From: Leclercia adecarboxylata
GTDB lineage: Bacteria > Pseudomonadota > Gammaproteobacteria > Enterobacterales > Enterobacteriaceae
NCBI RefSeq assembly: GCF_006171285.1
Contig: NZ_CP040889.1
Coordinates: 372,001-436,000, forward strand
DNA length: 64,000 bases
Direction: 5' to 3'
Below are positions 18,553-27,957 of the stretch, piece after piece. Position 1 is the stretch's first letter. Every line of letters starts with the position of its first letter. Under the pieces are notes generated by a model that saw nothing but the letters and a program-made list of their open reading frames with translations, searched no databases and was not told where the DNA came from. A program made the position numbers and the translations under genes.

Positions 18553-20247
18553 TTATGCTGCTTTTGCTGCAACTACCTCAGCTTCCGGGCGCTTCAGCAC
18601 CGCGTAAGAGAGACCTGCCACCAGAGTACCGGCGATAATCGCAAACAGGTAACCCAGCACCGGCGTGATTGCGCCAGGGATCAGCAGAACAAACAGACCG
18701 CCGTGCGGCGCCATCAGCTTCGCGCCAACCGCCATAGAGATGGCACCGGTCACGGCACCGCCGACGATACAGCACGGCAGAACACGCATCGGATCGCGGG
18801 CAGCGAACGGAATCGCCCCTTCGGTGATAAAGCACAGGCCGAGAACCAGCGCCGCTTTACCGCCTTCCTGCTGCGCCTTGTCGAACTTACGACGGGCAAC
18901 GATAGTCGCCAGGCCCAGCGCCAGCGGTGGCACCATGCCCGCCGCCATAATCGCCGCCATTGGGGCATACGTCTGGGTACTCAGCAAGCCGACACCAAAG
19001 GCGTATGCCGCTTTGTTAACCGGGCCACCCATATCGGTACACATCATGGCACCGAGAATAGTTCCCAGCAGGACCGCGTTGGCAGTGCCCATGGTCTGCA
19101 GCCAGTGGGTCAGGCCTTCGAGAATGCCTGCAACCGGTTTGCCGATCAGGTAGATCATCGCCAGACCAACCACCAGGCTGGAGAACAGCGGAATAATCAG
19201 GATCGGTTTCAGCGCTTCCATGCTCTGCGGCAGTTTCAGCTTCGAGCTGATAAGTTTCGCCACGTAGCCTGCGAGGAAGCCCGCGATGATCCCGCCGATA
19301 AAGCCAGAGCCGGTGCTCACGGCGAGCATACCGCCGATAAGACCCGGGGTCAGACCCGGACGGTCAGCGATGGAGAACGCAATGTAACCCGCCAGTACCG
19401 GCACCATCAGCGCGAACGCCGAGCCGCCGCCAATCTGCATCAGCGCCGCCGCCAGGGTACCCGGCTCTTTAAAGGCCTCGATACCGAACGCGAAGGAGAG
19501 CGCGATACACAGACCGCCCGCTACCACCATCGGCAGCATGTAAGAAACGCCCGTCAGCAGGTGACGATAGGCTCCGGCAGACTCTTTCTTGCCTTCGGAA
19601 GCCGCAGCCGCGGTGTTGCCTGTAGGCTGGAAGAGTTTGGCTTCAGCCTGGGCTTTATCCAGCTCCTGCGCGGTTTTCTTCAGCGCCAGACCGGTTGAGG
19701 TGCGGTACATCGGCTTACCGGCAAACTTCGCCAGATCCACTTCGATATCTGCCGCCACGATAACCAGATCCGCAGCCGCCACCTCTTCCGGGGTGATGGC
19801 GTTGCCTGCGCCTACGGAACCGCGGGTTTCAACTTTCACCCACCAGCCGCGTTTTTTAGCTTCGGTTTCAATGGCTTCAGCCGCCATAAAGGTGTGCGCC
19901 ACGCCGGTCGGACAGGCGGTGACCGCCACAACGCGCTTCGGCCCGCTGGCAGCAACAGGTTCAGCCGCTGCGACAGGCGCGGTATAGAGCGCTGCGTGGC
20001 CTTTCGCTTCGCTCAGGAACAGTTCCGGGTGAGCCACGGCGCGATTGATGTCGCCCAGCCACACTTTTTTGCCGTTCAGCGAGCTGTCGGCCGGAATTTT
20101 GTCGCCCAGCACGATAACCAGTTCGGCATCGCCCGGGTTGTCGATGAAATCAAGGTGTGCTTTATGTCCCGCCGAACCCAGCAGGGTCTTCGCCATGTAA
20201 GCGCGAGCCTGTCCGAGTGCAGAGTCAATAATCAGCAGCGTTTTCAT
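18553..20247 (-). CDS. fruA: Fructose PTS permease, EIIB'BC subunit FruA
   Basis: Imports fructose and phosphorylates it to fructose 1-phosphate. The 564 residues compare with 563 in E. coli. A degenerate EIIB' domain comes first, then the active EIIB with phospho-Cys in VTACPTGVAHTFMAAEAIE near residue 112, and from about 230 the EIIC membrane domain (GAYRHLLTGVSYMLPMVVAGG). Last gene of fruBKA, 16 bp after fruK, followed by a strong terminator. Confidence 0.97.
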   Translation of the reverse strand: MKTLLIIDSALGQARAYMAKTLLGSAGHKAHLDFIDNPGDAELVIVLGDKIPADSSLNGKKVWLGDINRAVAHPELFLSEAKGHAALYTAPVAAAEPVAASGPKRVVAVTACPTGVAHTFMAAEAIETEAKKRGWWVKVETRGSVGAGNAITPEEVAAADLVIVAADIEVDLAKFAGKPMYRTSTGLALKKTAQELDKAQAEAKLFQPTGNTAAAASEGKKESAGAYRHLLTGVSYMLPMVVAGGLCIALSFAFGIEAFKEPGTLAAALMQIGGGSAFALMVPVLAGYIAFSIADRPGLTPGLIGGMLAVSTGSGFIGGIIAGFLAGYVAKLISSKLKLPQSMEALKPILIIPLFSSLVVGLAMIYLIGKPVAGILEGLTHWLQTMGTANAVLLGTILGAMMCTDMGGPVNKAAYAFGVGLLSTQTYAPMAAIMAAGMVPPLALGLATIVARRKFDKAQQEGGKAALVLGLCFITEGAIPFAARDPMRVLPCCIVGGAVTGAISMAVGAKLMAPHGGLFVLLIPGAITPVLGYLFAIIAGTLVAGLSYAVLKRPEAEVVAAKAA

Positions 20248-20263
20248 TATGCCTCTCCTGCTG

Positions 20264-21202
20264 TCAGTTAAAGGGTTTCAAGTCAACGCGCGCCATCATC
20301 GCGGCCAACTGGGTACGATCGGTAATGCCGACATTGCTCTGGCTGACGGCCAGGGCAGCAACGGCGGTGGCAAGACGTAAAGTATGCTCGCTGGATTCAC
20401 GCATCAGCAGGCCGTAGATCAGCCCGCCAACCATCGAATCGCCGGCACCGACGGTGCTGACCACTTCCATTGACGGCGGTTTTGCGATCCATTCGCCAGA
20501 GGCGTTAACCCACAGCGCCCCTTCGGCACCTAAGGAAATCACCACGTGCGCGATGCCCTGCTCACGCAGCGCGTGGGCGGCCTCAATCACGTCCTTTAAT
20601 TCTGGCAGCTTACGGCCAGCCCAGATCTCAAGTTCGCGACGATTTGGTTTCACCAGCCACGGCGCGGCTTTCAGACCGGCCACCAGCGCATCGCGGCTGC
20701 TGTCAAAGATGATGCACGGGCACTGGCTGCGCAGGCGCGTCATCCAGTCGGTAAAGGCTTCCGGGCTGACGCCGGACGGCAGACTGCCGCTGACGCAGAC
20801 CATGTCGAACTGGCCGAGCCAGGTCAGGGAGTCATTCACAAAACGCTCCCAGTCGGCCTGGGTGACTTCAAAACCGGAGAAGTTCAGGTCGGTGACTTCG
20901 CCATCTTTTTCGGTCATTTTCACGTTGATGCGGGTACGGCCCTGCACCACCTGAAAACGGTTGGCGATCCCCAGCTCGCTGAACAGCTGCTGGAAACCAT
21001 CCTGGTTATCTTTGCCGAGGAAGCCGCCGACGGTGACGTCGATACCCAGATCCTTCAGCACTTTCGCAACGTTAATCCCTTTACCTGCTGCGTGCAGGCC
21101 AGTGGTACGCACGAGGTTAACTTCGCCGCGTTCAATTTCCGGGCAAAAGCCCACGAGATCGTAAGCCGGGTTCAGCGTAATAGTGGCAACACGTCTGCTC
21201 AT
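20264..21202 (-). CDS. fruK: 1-phosphofructokinase FruK
   Basis: Phosphorylates fructose 1-phosphate to fructose 1,6-bisphosphate, linking the PTS to glycolysis. The 312 residues match E. coli. The start [16 protein letters not shown] is typical; PfkB signature 2, VSTVGAGDSMVGGLIYG, lies near residue 245. Its ATG shares one base with the fruB stop codon (TAATG), which indicates translational coupling. Confidence 0.97.
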   Translation of the reverse strand: MSRRVATITLNPAYDLVGFCPEIERGEVNLVRTTGLHAAGKGINVAKVLKDLGIDVTVGGFLGKDNQDGFQQLFSELGIANRFQVVQGRTRINVKMTEKDGEVTDLNFSGFEVTQADWERFVNDSLTWLGQFDMVCVSGSLPSGVSPEAFTDWMTRLRSQCPCIIFDSSRDALVAGLKAAPWLVKPNRRELEIWAGRKLPELKDVIEAAHALREQGIAHVVISLGAEGALWVNASGEWIAKPPSMEVVSTVGAGDSMVGGLIYGLLMRESSEHTLRLATAVAALAVSQSNVGITDRTQLAAMMARVDLKPFN

Positions 21203-22332
21203 TATGCGCCCTCCCCCAGACCAGCCGCGATGGCATCGCCAATCGCTTTCAGCGCCTGTTCAGCATCTGCACCCTGTGCGGTAAAGCGCAGGCGATGGCC
21301 TTTCTTCACGCCCAGCGCCACGACTTTCATCAGGCTGCGACCGTTGGCCGGTTTACCGCTGCCGTCGAGGTTGGTGACGGTAACGTCGCTGGAGAATTGC
21401 TTAATGGTGTTGACCAGCATGGTGCCCGGACGGGCGTGCAGGCCGTGCTCGTTACGCACCACAAACTCGGCGCTCAGCTGTTCATCGGTGTTCACGTCAT
21501 CGCTGGTCAGCAGCGCCAGCAGGGTTGCAGCGTCTGCTTTCAGCAGCTGTTCAGCTTTTTTGTTCAGCAGCAGGTCGCCGAGGCGCTTCAGCACCTCTAC
21601 CGGCTGTTCATCCGCCATGGCGACGGTAATCAGCATCGCCGCGGTTTCCCCGGCGGTATCGAATGCGGTGGCCGCACGGCTGACCGCGATGGCGCTGCGC
21701 AGGTTGCCTTCAGCACAGTCGTTCAGCCAGATGCCCTGGCCGAGGTTCAGCGGCTTGTCGTTAATGGCGTGCGCCACGAAAGCGGTATCCACCGCACCGG
21801 CTTCTTTCAGACGACCGGCGTTCAGCGCCTGCAGGGTCACCAGATCGGACGCGGCTACGTCCAGGGTCAGGGTCTCGTTATCCAGCTTCAGGGCTTCGCT
21901 CTGCTTTTCACCCATCAGCAGCGCGCGCAGCTCCTCTGCGGTGGTCGCGGATTTCAGCTGTTCAGCCACATTGTCATCGCTGAGAACGTGCGTCAGCTGA
22001 CGCAGCAGGCCGAGGTGTTCATCGCTGCTGGCGGCAATCCCGATGGCGACATAGGCCACCTGGCCTTCGCCCCAGAGCACGCCCTGCGGGAACTGATAAA
22101 CCTGAACGCCGGTTTTCAGCACCTGGTCGCGGGTATCGGTGGTGCCATGCGGAATGGCGATGCCATTGCCGAGGAAGGTTGAGGTCTGCAGCTCGCGCGC
22201 CAGCATGCCGTCAACGTAGCCGTCAGCCACATTGCCCGCCTGCACCAGCGCGGCAGCGATCTGCCGGATGGCCTCTTCTTTTGTACCGGCCTGTTCGCCC
22301 GGATGAATGTCCTGCACGGATAACTGGAACAT
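21202..22332 (-). CDS. fruB: Fructose PTS multiphosphoryl protein, EIIA-M-FPr fusion FruB
   Basis: Carries phosphate from enzyme I to FruA. The 376 residues equal E. coli. The EIIA domain has phospho-His-62 in [10 protein letters not shown], a linker domain follows, and the C-terminal HPr-like FPr domain has its phospho-His near residue 299 in [16 protein letters not shown]. First gene of fruBKA, preceded by two Cra operators. Confidence 0.97.
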   Translation of the reverse strand: MFQLSVQDIHPGEQAGTKEEAIRQIAAALVQAGNVADGYVDGMLARELQTSTFLGNGIAIPHGTTDTRDQVLKTGVQVYQFPQGVLWGEGQVAYVAIGIAASSDEHLGLLRQLTHVLSDDNVAEQLKSATTAEELRALLMGEKQSEALKLDNETLTLDVAASDLVTLQALNAGRLKEAGAVDTAFVAHAINDKPLNLGQGIWLNDCAEGNLRSAIAVSRAATAFDTAGETAAMLITVAMADEQPVEVLKRLGDLLLNKKAEQLLKADAATLLALLTSDDVNTDEQLSAEFVVRNEHGLHARPGTMLVNTIKQFSSDVTVTNLDGSGKPANGRSLMKVVALGVKKGHRLRFTAQGADAEQALKAIGDAIAAGLGEGA

Positions 22333-22354
22333 GGTTCTCCACTCCTGCTGAATT

Positions 22355-22366
22355 TGAATCGATTCA
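22355..22366. promoter_or_regulatory. Cra (FruR) operator 1 of fruBKA
   Basis: TGAATCGATTCA, a perfect palindrome matching the Cra consensus, 23 bp upstream of the fruB ATG. Confidence 0.92.
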
Positions 22367-22421
22367 GCTTAACTGTGAAAAAAGGCGCCAATCCGTTTGG
22401 GTTAGATAAACTAATTAGCGC

Positions 22422-22433
22422 TGAAACGTTTCA
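22422..22433. promoter_or_regulatory. Cra (FruR) operator 2 of fruBKA
   Basis: TGAAACGTTTCA, a perfect palindrome, 67 bp upstream of operator 1 (start to start). E. coli also has two Cra sites here, with Cra displaced by fructose 1-phosphate. Confidence 0.92.
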
Positions 22434-22516
22434 AGAAGTCTTGCGCTTTATGGGATAGCTTTCAAGTAAAGAGTCATTTAAGCGTGCAGAATTTAGAGTT
22501 ACAGCACATTTTTGCT

Positions 22517-22585
22517 TCAGCCCCCTGCTGCCAGCCGCTCGGCTTCAGCAACTTCAGCAAGCGCAGCGGCAATCTGAAATGCCAT
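22517..22585 (-). CDS. Candidate 22-codon small ORF between fruB and setB
   Basis: On the minus strand an ATG at 22585 opens MAFQIAAALAEVAEAERLAAGG and ends at TGA. The frame stays open upstream to about 22636, where a TTG could add 17 residues (LSQNKQPSASITPQKIK). The stretch looks coding-like (alanine/glutamate-rich amphipathic helix, GC-rich third positions) inside an otherwise AT-rich spacer. No clear ribosome site is seen. It could be a real small protein, the relic of a gene, or chance. Confidence 0.25.
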   Translation of the reverse strand: MAFQIAAALAEVAEAERLAAGG

Positions 22586-22679
22586 TTTGATTTTTTGTGG
22601 GGTAATTGACGCGGACGGCTGTTTATTTTGTGACAAGCGGCGTAAAATCCGCGTCTCTTCATATCACTGATACAGAAAC

Positions 22680-23861
22680 ATGCACACCACTCCCGCGGCC
22701 GCCTCGCCAAAATCCTTTGATCTGACCTCATCGGCGTTTTTGATTGTTGCTTTCCTTACCGGCATTGCCGGCGCGCTACAGACGCCGACGCTGAGCCTGT
22801 TTCTCACCAACGAGGTGCATGCCCGTCCTGCCATGGTGGGTTTCTTCTTCACCGGCAGCGCCATTATCGGCATCCTGGTCAGCCAGTTTCTGGCCGGGCG
22901 TTCAGATAAGAAAGGCGATCGCAAATCCCTGATTGTTTTTTGCTGTCTGCTGGGGGTATTCGCCTGCCTGCTGTTCGCCTGGAACCGTAACTATTTTGTG
23001 CTGCTGTTTGTTGGCGTGTTTCTCAGCAGCTTTGGATCTACCGCCAACCCGCAACTGTTTGCCTTAGCCCGGGAGCATGCCGACCACACCGGCCGTGAGG
23101 CGGTAATGTTCAGCTCGATCCTGCGTGCCCAGGTGTCCCTGGCCTGGGTGGTGGGGCCGCCGCTGGCCTATGCGCTGGCGATGGGGTTTGGCTTCCCTAC
23201 GATGTATCTCAGCGCCGCCGTGGCGTTTGTGGTCTGTGGCGCGATGGTGTGGTTTTTCCTGCCGACGATGCGCAAGGAGCCGAAGCTGGCCAGCAGCGTG
23301 CTGGAATCACCGCGCCGTAACCGTCGAGACGCCCTGCTGCTGTTTACCATCTGCACCTTAATGTGGGGCACTAACAGCCTGTACATCATCAACATGCCGC
23401 TGTTTATCATTAATGAGCTGCATTTGTCCGAGAAGCTGGCGGGGGTGATGATGGGAACCGCCGCCGGGCTGGAGATCCCAACGATGCTGATTGCAGGCTA
23501 CTACGCCAGACGCTTTGGGAAACGCTTCCTGATGCGCCTTGCCGCCGTCGCCGGTTTGCTGTTTTACGTCGGGATGCTCACCGCACAAACGCCGGTAGTG
23601 CTGCTGGGCTTACAGCTGCTGAACGCTATCTATATTGGTATTCTCGCCGGGATCGGCATGCTCTATTTCCAGGATCTGATGCCGGGCCAGGCGGGTGCTG
23701 CTACCACGCTGTATACTAATACCACCCGCGTGGGCTGGATTATTGCGGGCTCTGTGGCCGGGATTGTGGCCGAGATCTGGAGTTATCACGCGGTATTCTG
23801 GATTGCGCTGGGGATGTGCGTTCTCACCACGATCTGCCTGAGCCGCATTAAGGATATTTAG
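22680..23861 (+). CDS. setB: Sugar efflux transporter SetB
   Basis: MFS sugar efflux protein of 393 residues, the same length as E. coli SetB, with twelve predicted helices. It can export lactose and glucose analogues in E. coli. Visible motifs: [37 protein letters not shown] and [18 protein letters not shown] after helix 2. The 347-bp gap before it holds the fru promoter and the candidate small ORF at 22517-22585. Its last four bases overlap the end of convergent yeiW. Confidence 0.95.
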   Translation: MHTTPAAASPKSFDLTSSAFLIVAFLTGIAGALQTPTLSLFLTNEVHARPAMVGFFFTGSAIIGILVSQFLAGRSDKKGDRKSLIVFCCLLGVFACLLFAWNRNYFVLLFVGVFLSSFGSTANPQLFALAREHADHTGREAVMFSSILRAQVSLAWVVGPPLAYALAMGFGFPTMYLSAAVAFVVCGAMVWFFLPTMRKEPKLASSVLESPRRNRRDALLLFTICTLMWGTNSLYIINMPLFIINELHLSEKLAGVMMGTAAGLEIPTMLIAGYYARRFGKRFLMRLAAVAGLLFYVGMLTAQTPVVLLGLQLLNAIYIGILAGIGMLYFQDLMPGQAGAATTLYTNTTRVGWIIAGSVAGIVAEIWSYHAVFWIALGMCVLTTICLSRIKDI

Positions 23862-24112
23862 GGCGCGGTGAGCACCTCGAGTTCCAGCAGCCAGGTCATG
23901 GCCTGCTGGCGCGTATCCTGGCACATCTCCCGCGAGGGCTGGAGTCCGGCGCACACTTTTGGGCGCAAAGGCGAGCCGAAGATTTTGCAGCGCTGCTGCG
24001 CGTCCAGCTGCACGCAAGGGGTATTGGCAGGCTTGCCGTTGGGCATCCCGGGAATGGGGCTGGTGATGGAGGGCGCGGTGCAGCATGCTCCACAGTCCGG
24101 ACGGCAATCCAT
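23858..24112 (-). CDS. yeiW: YeiW, small cysteine-rich UPF0153 protein
   Basis: Protein of 84 residues with conserved cysteines in [10 protein letters not shown] near the start, [13 protein letters not shown] and KVCAGL, the pattern of the YkgJ/UPF0153 putative zinc- or iron-binding family. Same length as E. coli YeiW. The ATG at 24112 was chosen by homology over an in-frame ATG at 24160. Function is unknown. Convergent with setB with a 4-bp overlap. Confidence 0.85.
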   Translation of the reverse strand: MDCRPDCGACCTAPSITSPIPGMPNGKPANTPCVQLDAQQRCKIFGSPLRPKVCAGLQPSREMCQDTRQQAMTWLLELEVLTAP

Positions 24113-24274
24113 ATACGTACTTTCCTGAAAGAAACCCTGGAGCACGGGCGTGGCGCGCACAGTAACACCTTTTGCGTATTGATAGCAAAAGCCGCGAAAT
24201 CCGCTTGCCTGAAAAGCCGCGCGCGAGTACTTTGACGCGATATTTTTGACCTTCCCGTTAACAGGATTACTGCA

Positions 24275-24847
24275 ATGCCAAGAGCGAACGAAATTAAGAA
24301 AGGTATGGTGCTGAATTACAACGGCAAACTGCTGATTGTGAAAGACATTGATATTCAGGCACCCAGCGCCCGTGGCGCAGCAACGCTGTACAAAATGCGT
24401 TTCGCCGATGTGCGTACCGGTCTGAAAGTTGAAGAGCGTTTCAAAGGCGACGATATCGTGGATACCGTTACCCTGACCCGTCGCTATGTCGACTTCTCCT
24501 ACATTGACGGCAACGAGTACGTCTTTATGGACAAAGAAGACTACACGCCATACATCTTCACCAAAGATCAGATTGAAGAAGAGCTGCTGTTTATTCCTGA
24601 AGGCGGCATGCCGGACATGCAGGTCCTGACCTGGGATGGCGTTCTGCTGGCGCTGGAGCTGCCGCAGACCGTGGATCTGGAGATCGTGGAAACCGCACCA
24701 GGCATCAAAGGCGCATCAGCATCCGCGCGTAACAAACCTGCGACCCTGACCACCGGTCTGGTCGTGCAGGTGCCAGAGTACCTCTCCGCTGGCGAGAAAA
24801 TCCGTATCCATATCGAAGAAAAACGCTATATGGGTCGTGCTGACTAA
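24275..24847 (+). CDS. yeiP: Elongation factor P-like protein YeiP
   Basis: EF-P paralogue of 190 residues with the three beta-barrel layout of the family. In EF-P the tip of domain I carries a modified Lys-34 in a PGKG loop; here the loop is APSARGAA with Arg-33, so it would not be an EpmA substrate. The role is not settled; a specialised ribosome-rescue function is often proposed. Monocistronic, with terminator at 24892-24919. Confidence 0.95.
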   Translation: MPRANEIKKGMVLNYNGKLLIVKDIDIQAPSARGAATLYKMRFADVRTGLKVEERFKGDDIVDTVTLTRRYVDFSYIDGNEYVFMDKEDYTPYIFTKDQIEEELLFIPEGGMPDMQVLTWDGVLLALELPQTVDLEIVETAPGIKGASASARNKPATLTTGLVVQVPEYLSAGEKIRIHIEEKRYMGRAD

Positions 24848-24860
24848 GTGCGGGCTGTTT

Positions 24861-24964
24861 TCCCGGTGGCGCTACGCTTACCGGGCCTACGAAAAACCGG
24901 CCAATGAGCCGGTTTTTTTATGGGTGCTTTTGTAGGCCGGGTAAGGCGAAGCCGCCACCCGGCA
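24861..24964. repeat. REP pair flanking the yeiP terminator
   Basis: REP stem-loops at 24861-24890 (CCCGGTGGCGCTACGC..CCGGGCCTAC, identical core to 7073-7103) and 24931-24964 (TGTAGGCCGGG..CCACCCGGCA) in opposite orientation. They sit either side of the yeiP terminator, between convergent yeiP and uxuA. Confidence 0.85.
24892..24919 (+). terminator. Terminator of yeiP
   Basis: Stem AAAAACCGGC/GCCGGTTTTT with a 6-nt loop, ending in a T-run. It lies between the two REP elements. Confidence 0.9.
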
Positions 24965-24971
24965 ATACCGC

Positions 24972-26162
24972 TTAAAGAAGTTCCGGATATTTGGTCATCT
25001 TCAGCGCCAGTTCCACGCCGCGCACTTCCGCCATCCCTTTCAGACGGCCAATCGCCGAATAGCCTGGGTTGGTTTTCTTACGCAGATCGTCCAGCATCTG
25101 GTGTCCGTGATCCGGACGGAACGGGATAGGACGCAGATCGCCCGCCTGCTTACGGCGCTTCTCTTCGCCCAGAATCGCATCAACCACCGCGACCATGTTC
25201 ACGTCACCGTTAAGGTGCGCCGCTTCGTGGAAGGTCTTCGGATTCTCTTCCCGGCAGGTTGCCCGCAGGTGGGTAAAGTGGATACGGTCGCCGAAGGTTT
25301 CAATCATCTTCACCAGATCGTTATCAGCGCGCACGCCGTAAGAGCCGGTACACATGGTGAAGCCGTTGTTGATGCTGTCGACCGTCTCTTTCAGCCACTG
25401 CATATCTTCAATGGTAGAGACAATGCGCGGCAGACCGAGGATAGGACGCGGTGGATCGTCCGGGTGAACCGCCAGACGCACGCCCGCCTCTTCCGCCACC
25501 GGTACAATCGCGCGCAGGAAGACGGCCATGTTCTCACGCAGCTGGTTTTTGTCGATGTTGCCATACTCTGCCAGGCGCGCGCGGAACTGATCAAGGGTAT
25601 AACCCTCTTCCGCACCCGGCAGACCGGCGATGATGTTGCGGGTTAATTTTTCGATATCCCCTTCGCTTGCGGCCTCGAACCATGCCTTCGCCTGCTGCTG
25701 CTCTTCTGCGGTGTAATCTGCCGCCGCGCCGTCGCGCTTCAGGATATGCAGTTCGAACGCGGCAAAGGCGATCTGGTCAAAACGCAGCGCCTTTGAGCCG
25801 TCCGGCAAAGTATATTCGAGGTCGGTACGCGTCCAGTCGAGGATCGGCATAAAGTTGTAGCAGACGGTGTCAATGCCGCAGGCCGCGAGATTGCGGATGC
25901 TCTGCTGGTAGTTGGCAATCCAGGTCTGATAGTCGCCGGAGTGGGTTTTGATCTCTTCATGTACCGGAATGCTCTCGACGACCGACCAGGTGAGCCCTTT
26001 CTCGGCCAGCAGCGCCTGACGCGCTTTGATCTCCTCTACCGGCCACACCTGGCCGTTAGGAATATGGTGCAGCGCCGTGACAACGCCCGTCGCGCCAGCC
26101 TGACGCACATCATCAAGAGAAACAGGATCTTTCGGCCCGTACCAACGCCAGGTTTGTTCCAT
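24972..26162 (-). CDS. uxuA: D-mannonate dehydratase UxuA
   Basis: Dehydrates D-mannonate to 2-dehydro-3-deoxygluconate (KDG) in glucuronate breakdown. The 396 residues compare with 394 in E. coli. The start [37 protein letters not shown] and motifs [19 protein letters not shown] and [11 protein letters not shown] are diagnostic. The ATG at 26162 is preceded by a GAGGG site. In E. coli uxuA is in uxuAB, far from here; here it faces yeiQ, a fructuronate-reductase relative, across 205 bp with a UxuR/ExuR-like operator. Confidence 0.96.
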   Translation of the reverse strand: MEQTWRWYGPKDPVSLDDVRQAGATGVVTALHHIPNGQVWPVEEIKARQALLAEKGLTWSVVESIPVHEEIKTHSGDYQTWIANYQQSIRNLAACGIDTVCYNFMPILDWTRTDLEYTLPDGSKALRFDQIAFAAFELHILKRDGAAADYTAEEQQQAKAWFEAASEGDIEKLTRNIIAGLPGAEEGYTLDQFRARLAEYGNIDKNQLRENMAVFLRAIVPVAEEAGVRLAVHPDDPPRPILGLPRIVSTIEDMQWLKETVDSINNGFTMCTGSYGVRADNDLVKMIETFGDRIHFTHLRATCREENPKTFHEAAHLNGDVNMVAVVDAILGEEKRRKQAGDLRPIPFRPDHGHQMLDDLRKKTNPGYSAIGRLKGMAEVRGVELALKMTKYPELL

Positions 26163-26176
26163 TGATTCACCCTCTA

Positions 26177-26192
26177 AAGTTGTTATACCAAT
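26177..26192. promoter_or_regulatory. UxuR/ExuR-like operator at uxuA
   Basis: AAGTTGTTATACCAAT matches 14 of 16 positions of the hexuronate-regulon palindrome AAATTGGTATACCAAT. It lies 15 bp upstream of the uxuA ATG, so it probably sits downstream of or over the promoter as a repressor site. Consensus is from memory. Confidence 0.6.
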
Positions 26193-26367
26193 ATTTCGAC
26201 ATGTGATGACGACTACCATACATGCATGCTGCAACAGGTCAATACGCCTCGCTATATTGATTGATCCATCTCACAGTTCCCGGATATTTACGGCTCACCA
26301 ATTCAGTTTGTTGTCATATAACTTTACACTGGGCTTGTTAATTAATGGTTAATCAGGTGTTTATTTC

Positions 26368-27834
26368 ATGAAGACAATTGCCTCCACCGCGCTACCTGCC
26401 CACGTGTTACAGCCGCAGTACGATCGCCAGACGTTACGCTCCCGTATCGTGCATTTCGGCTTTGGCGCCTTCCATCGCGCCCATCAGGCGCTCCTGACCG
26501 ATCGGGTGCTTAACGCCAGAGGCGGCGACTGGGGGATATGTGAGATTAGCCTGTTTAGCGGCGATACGCTGATGAGCCAGCTGCGCGCGCAGGATCATCT
26601 GTTTACGGTGCTGGAAAAAGGTGCCGACGGTAATCAGCCGATTATCGTGGGGGCGGTGCATGAATGCCTGAACGCTAAGCTCGATTCGCTGGCAGCCATT
26701 ATTGAGAAGTTTTGCGAGCCACAGGTGGCGATTGTCTCCCTGACCATTACCGAAAAGGGCTACTGCATCGATCCGGCCACCGGCAAGCTGGATACCCGTA
26801 ATGAACGCATCATTCACGATCTGGAGTATCCCGATGCGCCGCACTCGGCGCCGGGGATCCTGGTTGAGGCCCTGCATCGCCGTCGCGAGCGCGGCCTGCC
26901 GCCGTTCAGCGTGCTCTCCTGCGATAACATTCCCGATAACGGCCATGTGGTAAAAAATGCGGTGCTGGGGATGGCCCACAAGCGCTCGCCGGAGCTGGCA
27001 GAGTGGATTGCCGCTAACGTCAGCTTTCCGGGCACCATGGTGGACAGGATTGTGCCTGCCGCCACCGATGAATCCCTGGCGGAAATCGCCCGCGAAGTGG
27101 GCGTCGAGGATCCGTGCGCTATCAGCAGCGAACCGTTTATTCAGTGGGTTATCGAGGATAACTTTGTCGCCGGGCGTCCGGAGTGGGAAGTGGCCGGCGT
27201 GCAGATGGTGCAGGACGTATTGCCGTGGGAGCAGATGAAGCTGCGTATGCTCAATGGGAGTCACTCTTTCCTGGCGTATCTCGGCTATCTGGCCGGTTTC
27301 GCCCACATTAACGACTGCATGGCCGATAGCGCGCTGCGTGACGCCGCCCGTCGCCTGATGCTTAACGAACAGGCGCCGACCCTGCGTATTACGGGTGTGG
27401 ACCTTATCGCCTATGCCGACAGCCTGATTGACCGCTTCGCCAACCCGGCGCTGCAGCACCGTACCTGGCAGATTGCGATGGACGGCAGCCAGAAGCTGCC
27501 GCAGCGTATGCTGGAGGGTATTCGCCACCATCTTCAGCGCGGCACCGCCTGGCCACTGCTGGCGCTCGGCGTCGCGGGCTGGATGCGCTACGTCAGCGGC
27601 GTGGATGACGCGGGAAATGCCATTGATGTGCGCGATCCGCTGAGGGATAAAATTCGCGCCATCGTCGAGACCAGCAGCGAGGAGGAGCGCGTCACTGCCC
27701 TGCTGGCTCTGAATGAAATTTTTGGCAACGACCTGCCGCAGGATCCGCAGTTCGTGGAGGCCGTTACCGGGGCCTGGCAGCGTATCCTCCAGTCGGGCGC
27801 ACGTCAGGCGATTATCGATACCCTCGCGGTTTAA
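26368..27834 (+). CDS. yeiQ: Mannitol dehydrogenase-family oxidoreductase YeiQ (fructuronate reductase-like)
   Basis: NAD-dependent polyol/hexuronate dehydrogenase of 488 residues, the length of E. coli YeiQ. The nucleotide-binding start is IVHFGFGAFHRAHQALLTDRVLN; the catalytic motif KLRMLNGSHSFLAYLGYL near residue 290 is shared with UxuB. It is closer to YeiQ (TALVISKTIAS-type start, EISLFSGD) than to UxuB. Beside uxuA it could act as a fructuronate-to-mannonate reductase, which would give a two-gene pathway; that is inference. Confidence 0.92.
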   Translation: MKTIASTALPAHVLQPQYDRQTLRSRIVHFGFGAFHRAHQALLTDRVLNARGGDWGICEISLFSGDTLMSQLRAQDHLFTVLEKGADGNQPIIVGAVHECLNAKLDSLAAIIEKFCEPQVAIVSLTITEKGYCIDPATGKLDTRNERIIHDLEYPDAPHSAPGILVEALHRRRERGLPPFSVLSCDNIPDNGHVVKNAVLGMAHKRSPELAEWIAANVSFPGTMVDRIVPAATDESLAEIAREVGVEDPCAISSEPFIQWVIEDNFVAGRPEWEVAGVQMVQDVLPWEQMKLRMLNGSHSFLAYLGYLAGFAHINDCMADSALRDAARRLMLNEQAPTLRITGVDLIAYADSLIDRFANPALQHRTWQIAMDGSQKLPQRMLEGIRHHLQRGTAWPLLALGVAGWMRYVSGVDDAGNAIDVRDPLRDKIRAIVETSSEEERVTALLALNEIFGNDLPQDPQFVEAVTGAWQRILQSGARQAIIDTLAV

Positions 27835-27850
27835 CCTTTTTTGCGCTTAA

Positions 27851-27876
27851 GGCGAGCGGGGAACTCCCCGTTCGCC
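27851..27876 (+). terminator. GC-rich hairpin downstream of yeiQ
   Basis: Stem GGCGAGCGGGG/CCCCGTTCGCC with a 4-nt loop, 17 bp past the yeiQ stop codon. It lacks a clean U-tract, so termination strength is uncertain. Confidence 0.55.
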
Positions 27877-27918
27877 CTTCCCCTTCCCAATTCTGTTCTT
27901 TTCCGCCAGGATTACTGA

Positions 27919-27941
27919 TAATTGTTATAGCATTACATTTA
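27919..27941. promoter_or_regulatory. Zur-like box at yeiR
   Basis: AATTGTTATAGCATTACATTT and flanking bases match 17 of 22 informative positions of the enterobacterial Zur consensus (GAAATGTTATA-N-TATAACATTTC). It lies 17 bp upstream of the yeiR start codon. Consensus recalled; not scored by matrix. Confidence 0.6.
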
Positions 27942-27957
27942 TCACCCTGGAGCACCT

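Noticed and set aside
18424..19698. 424-codon open frame opposite fruA
   Set aside because: Shadow of fruA with low-complexity Arg/Gln/His content.
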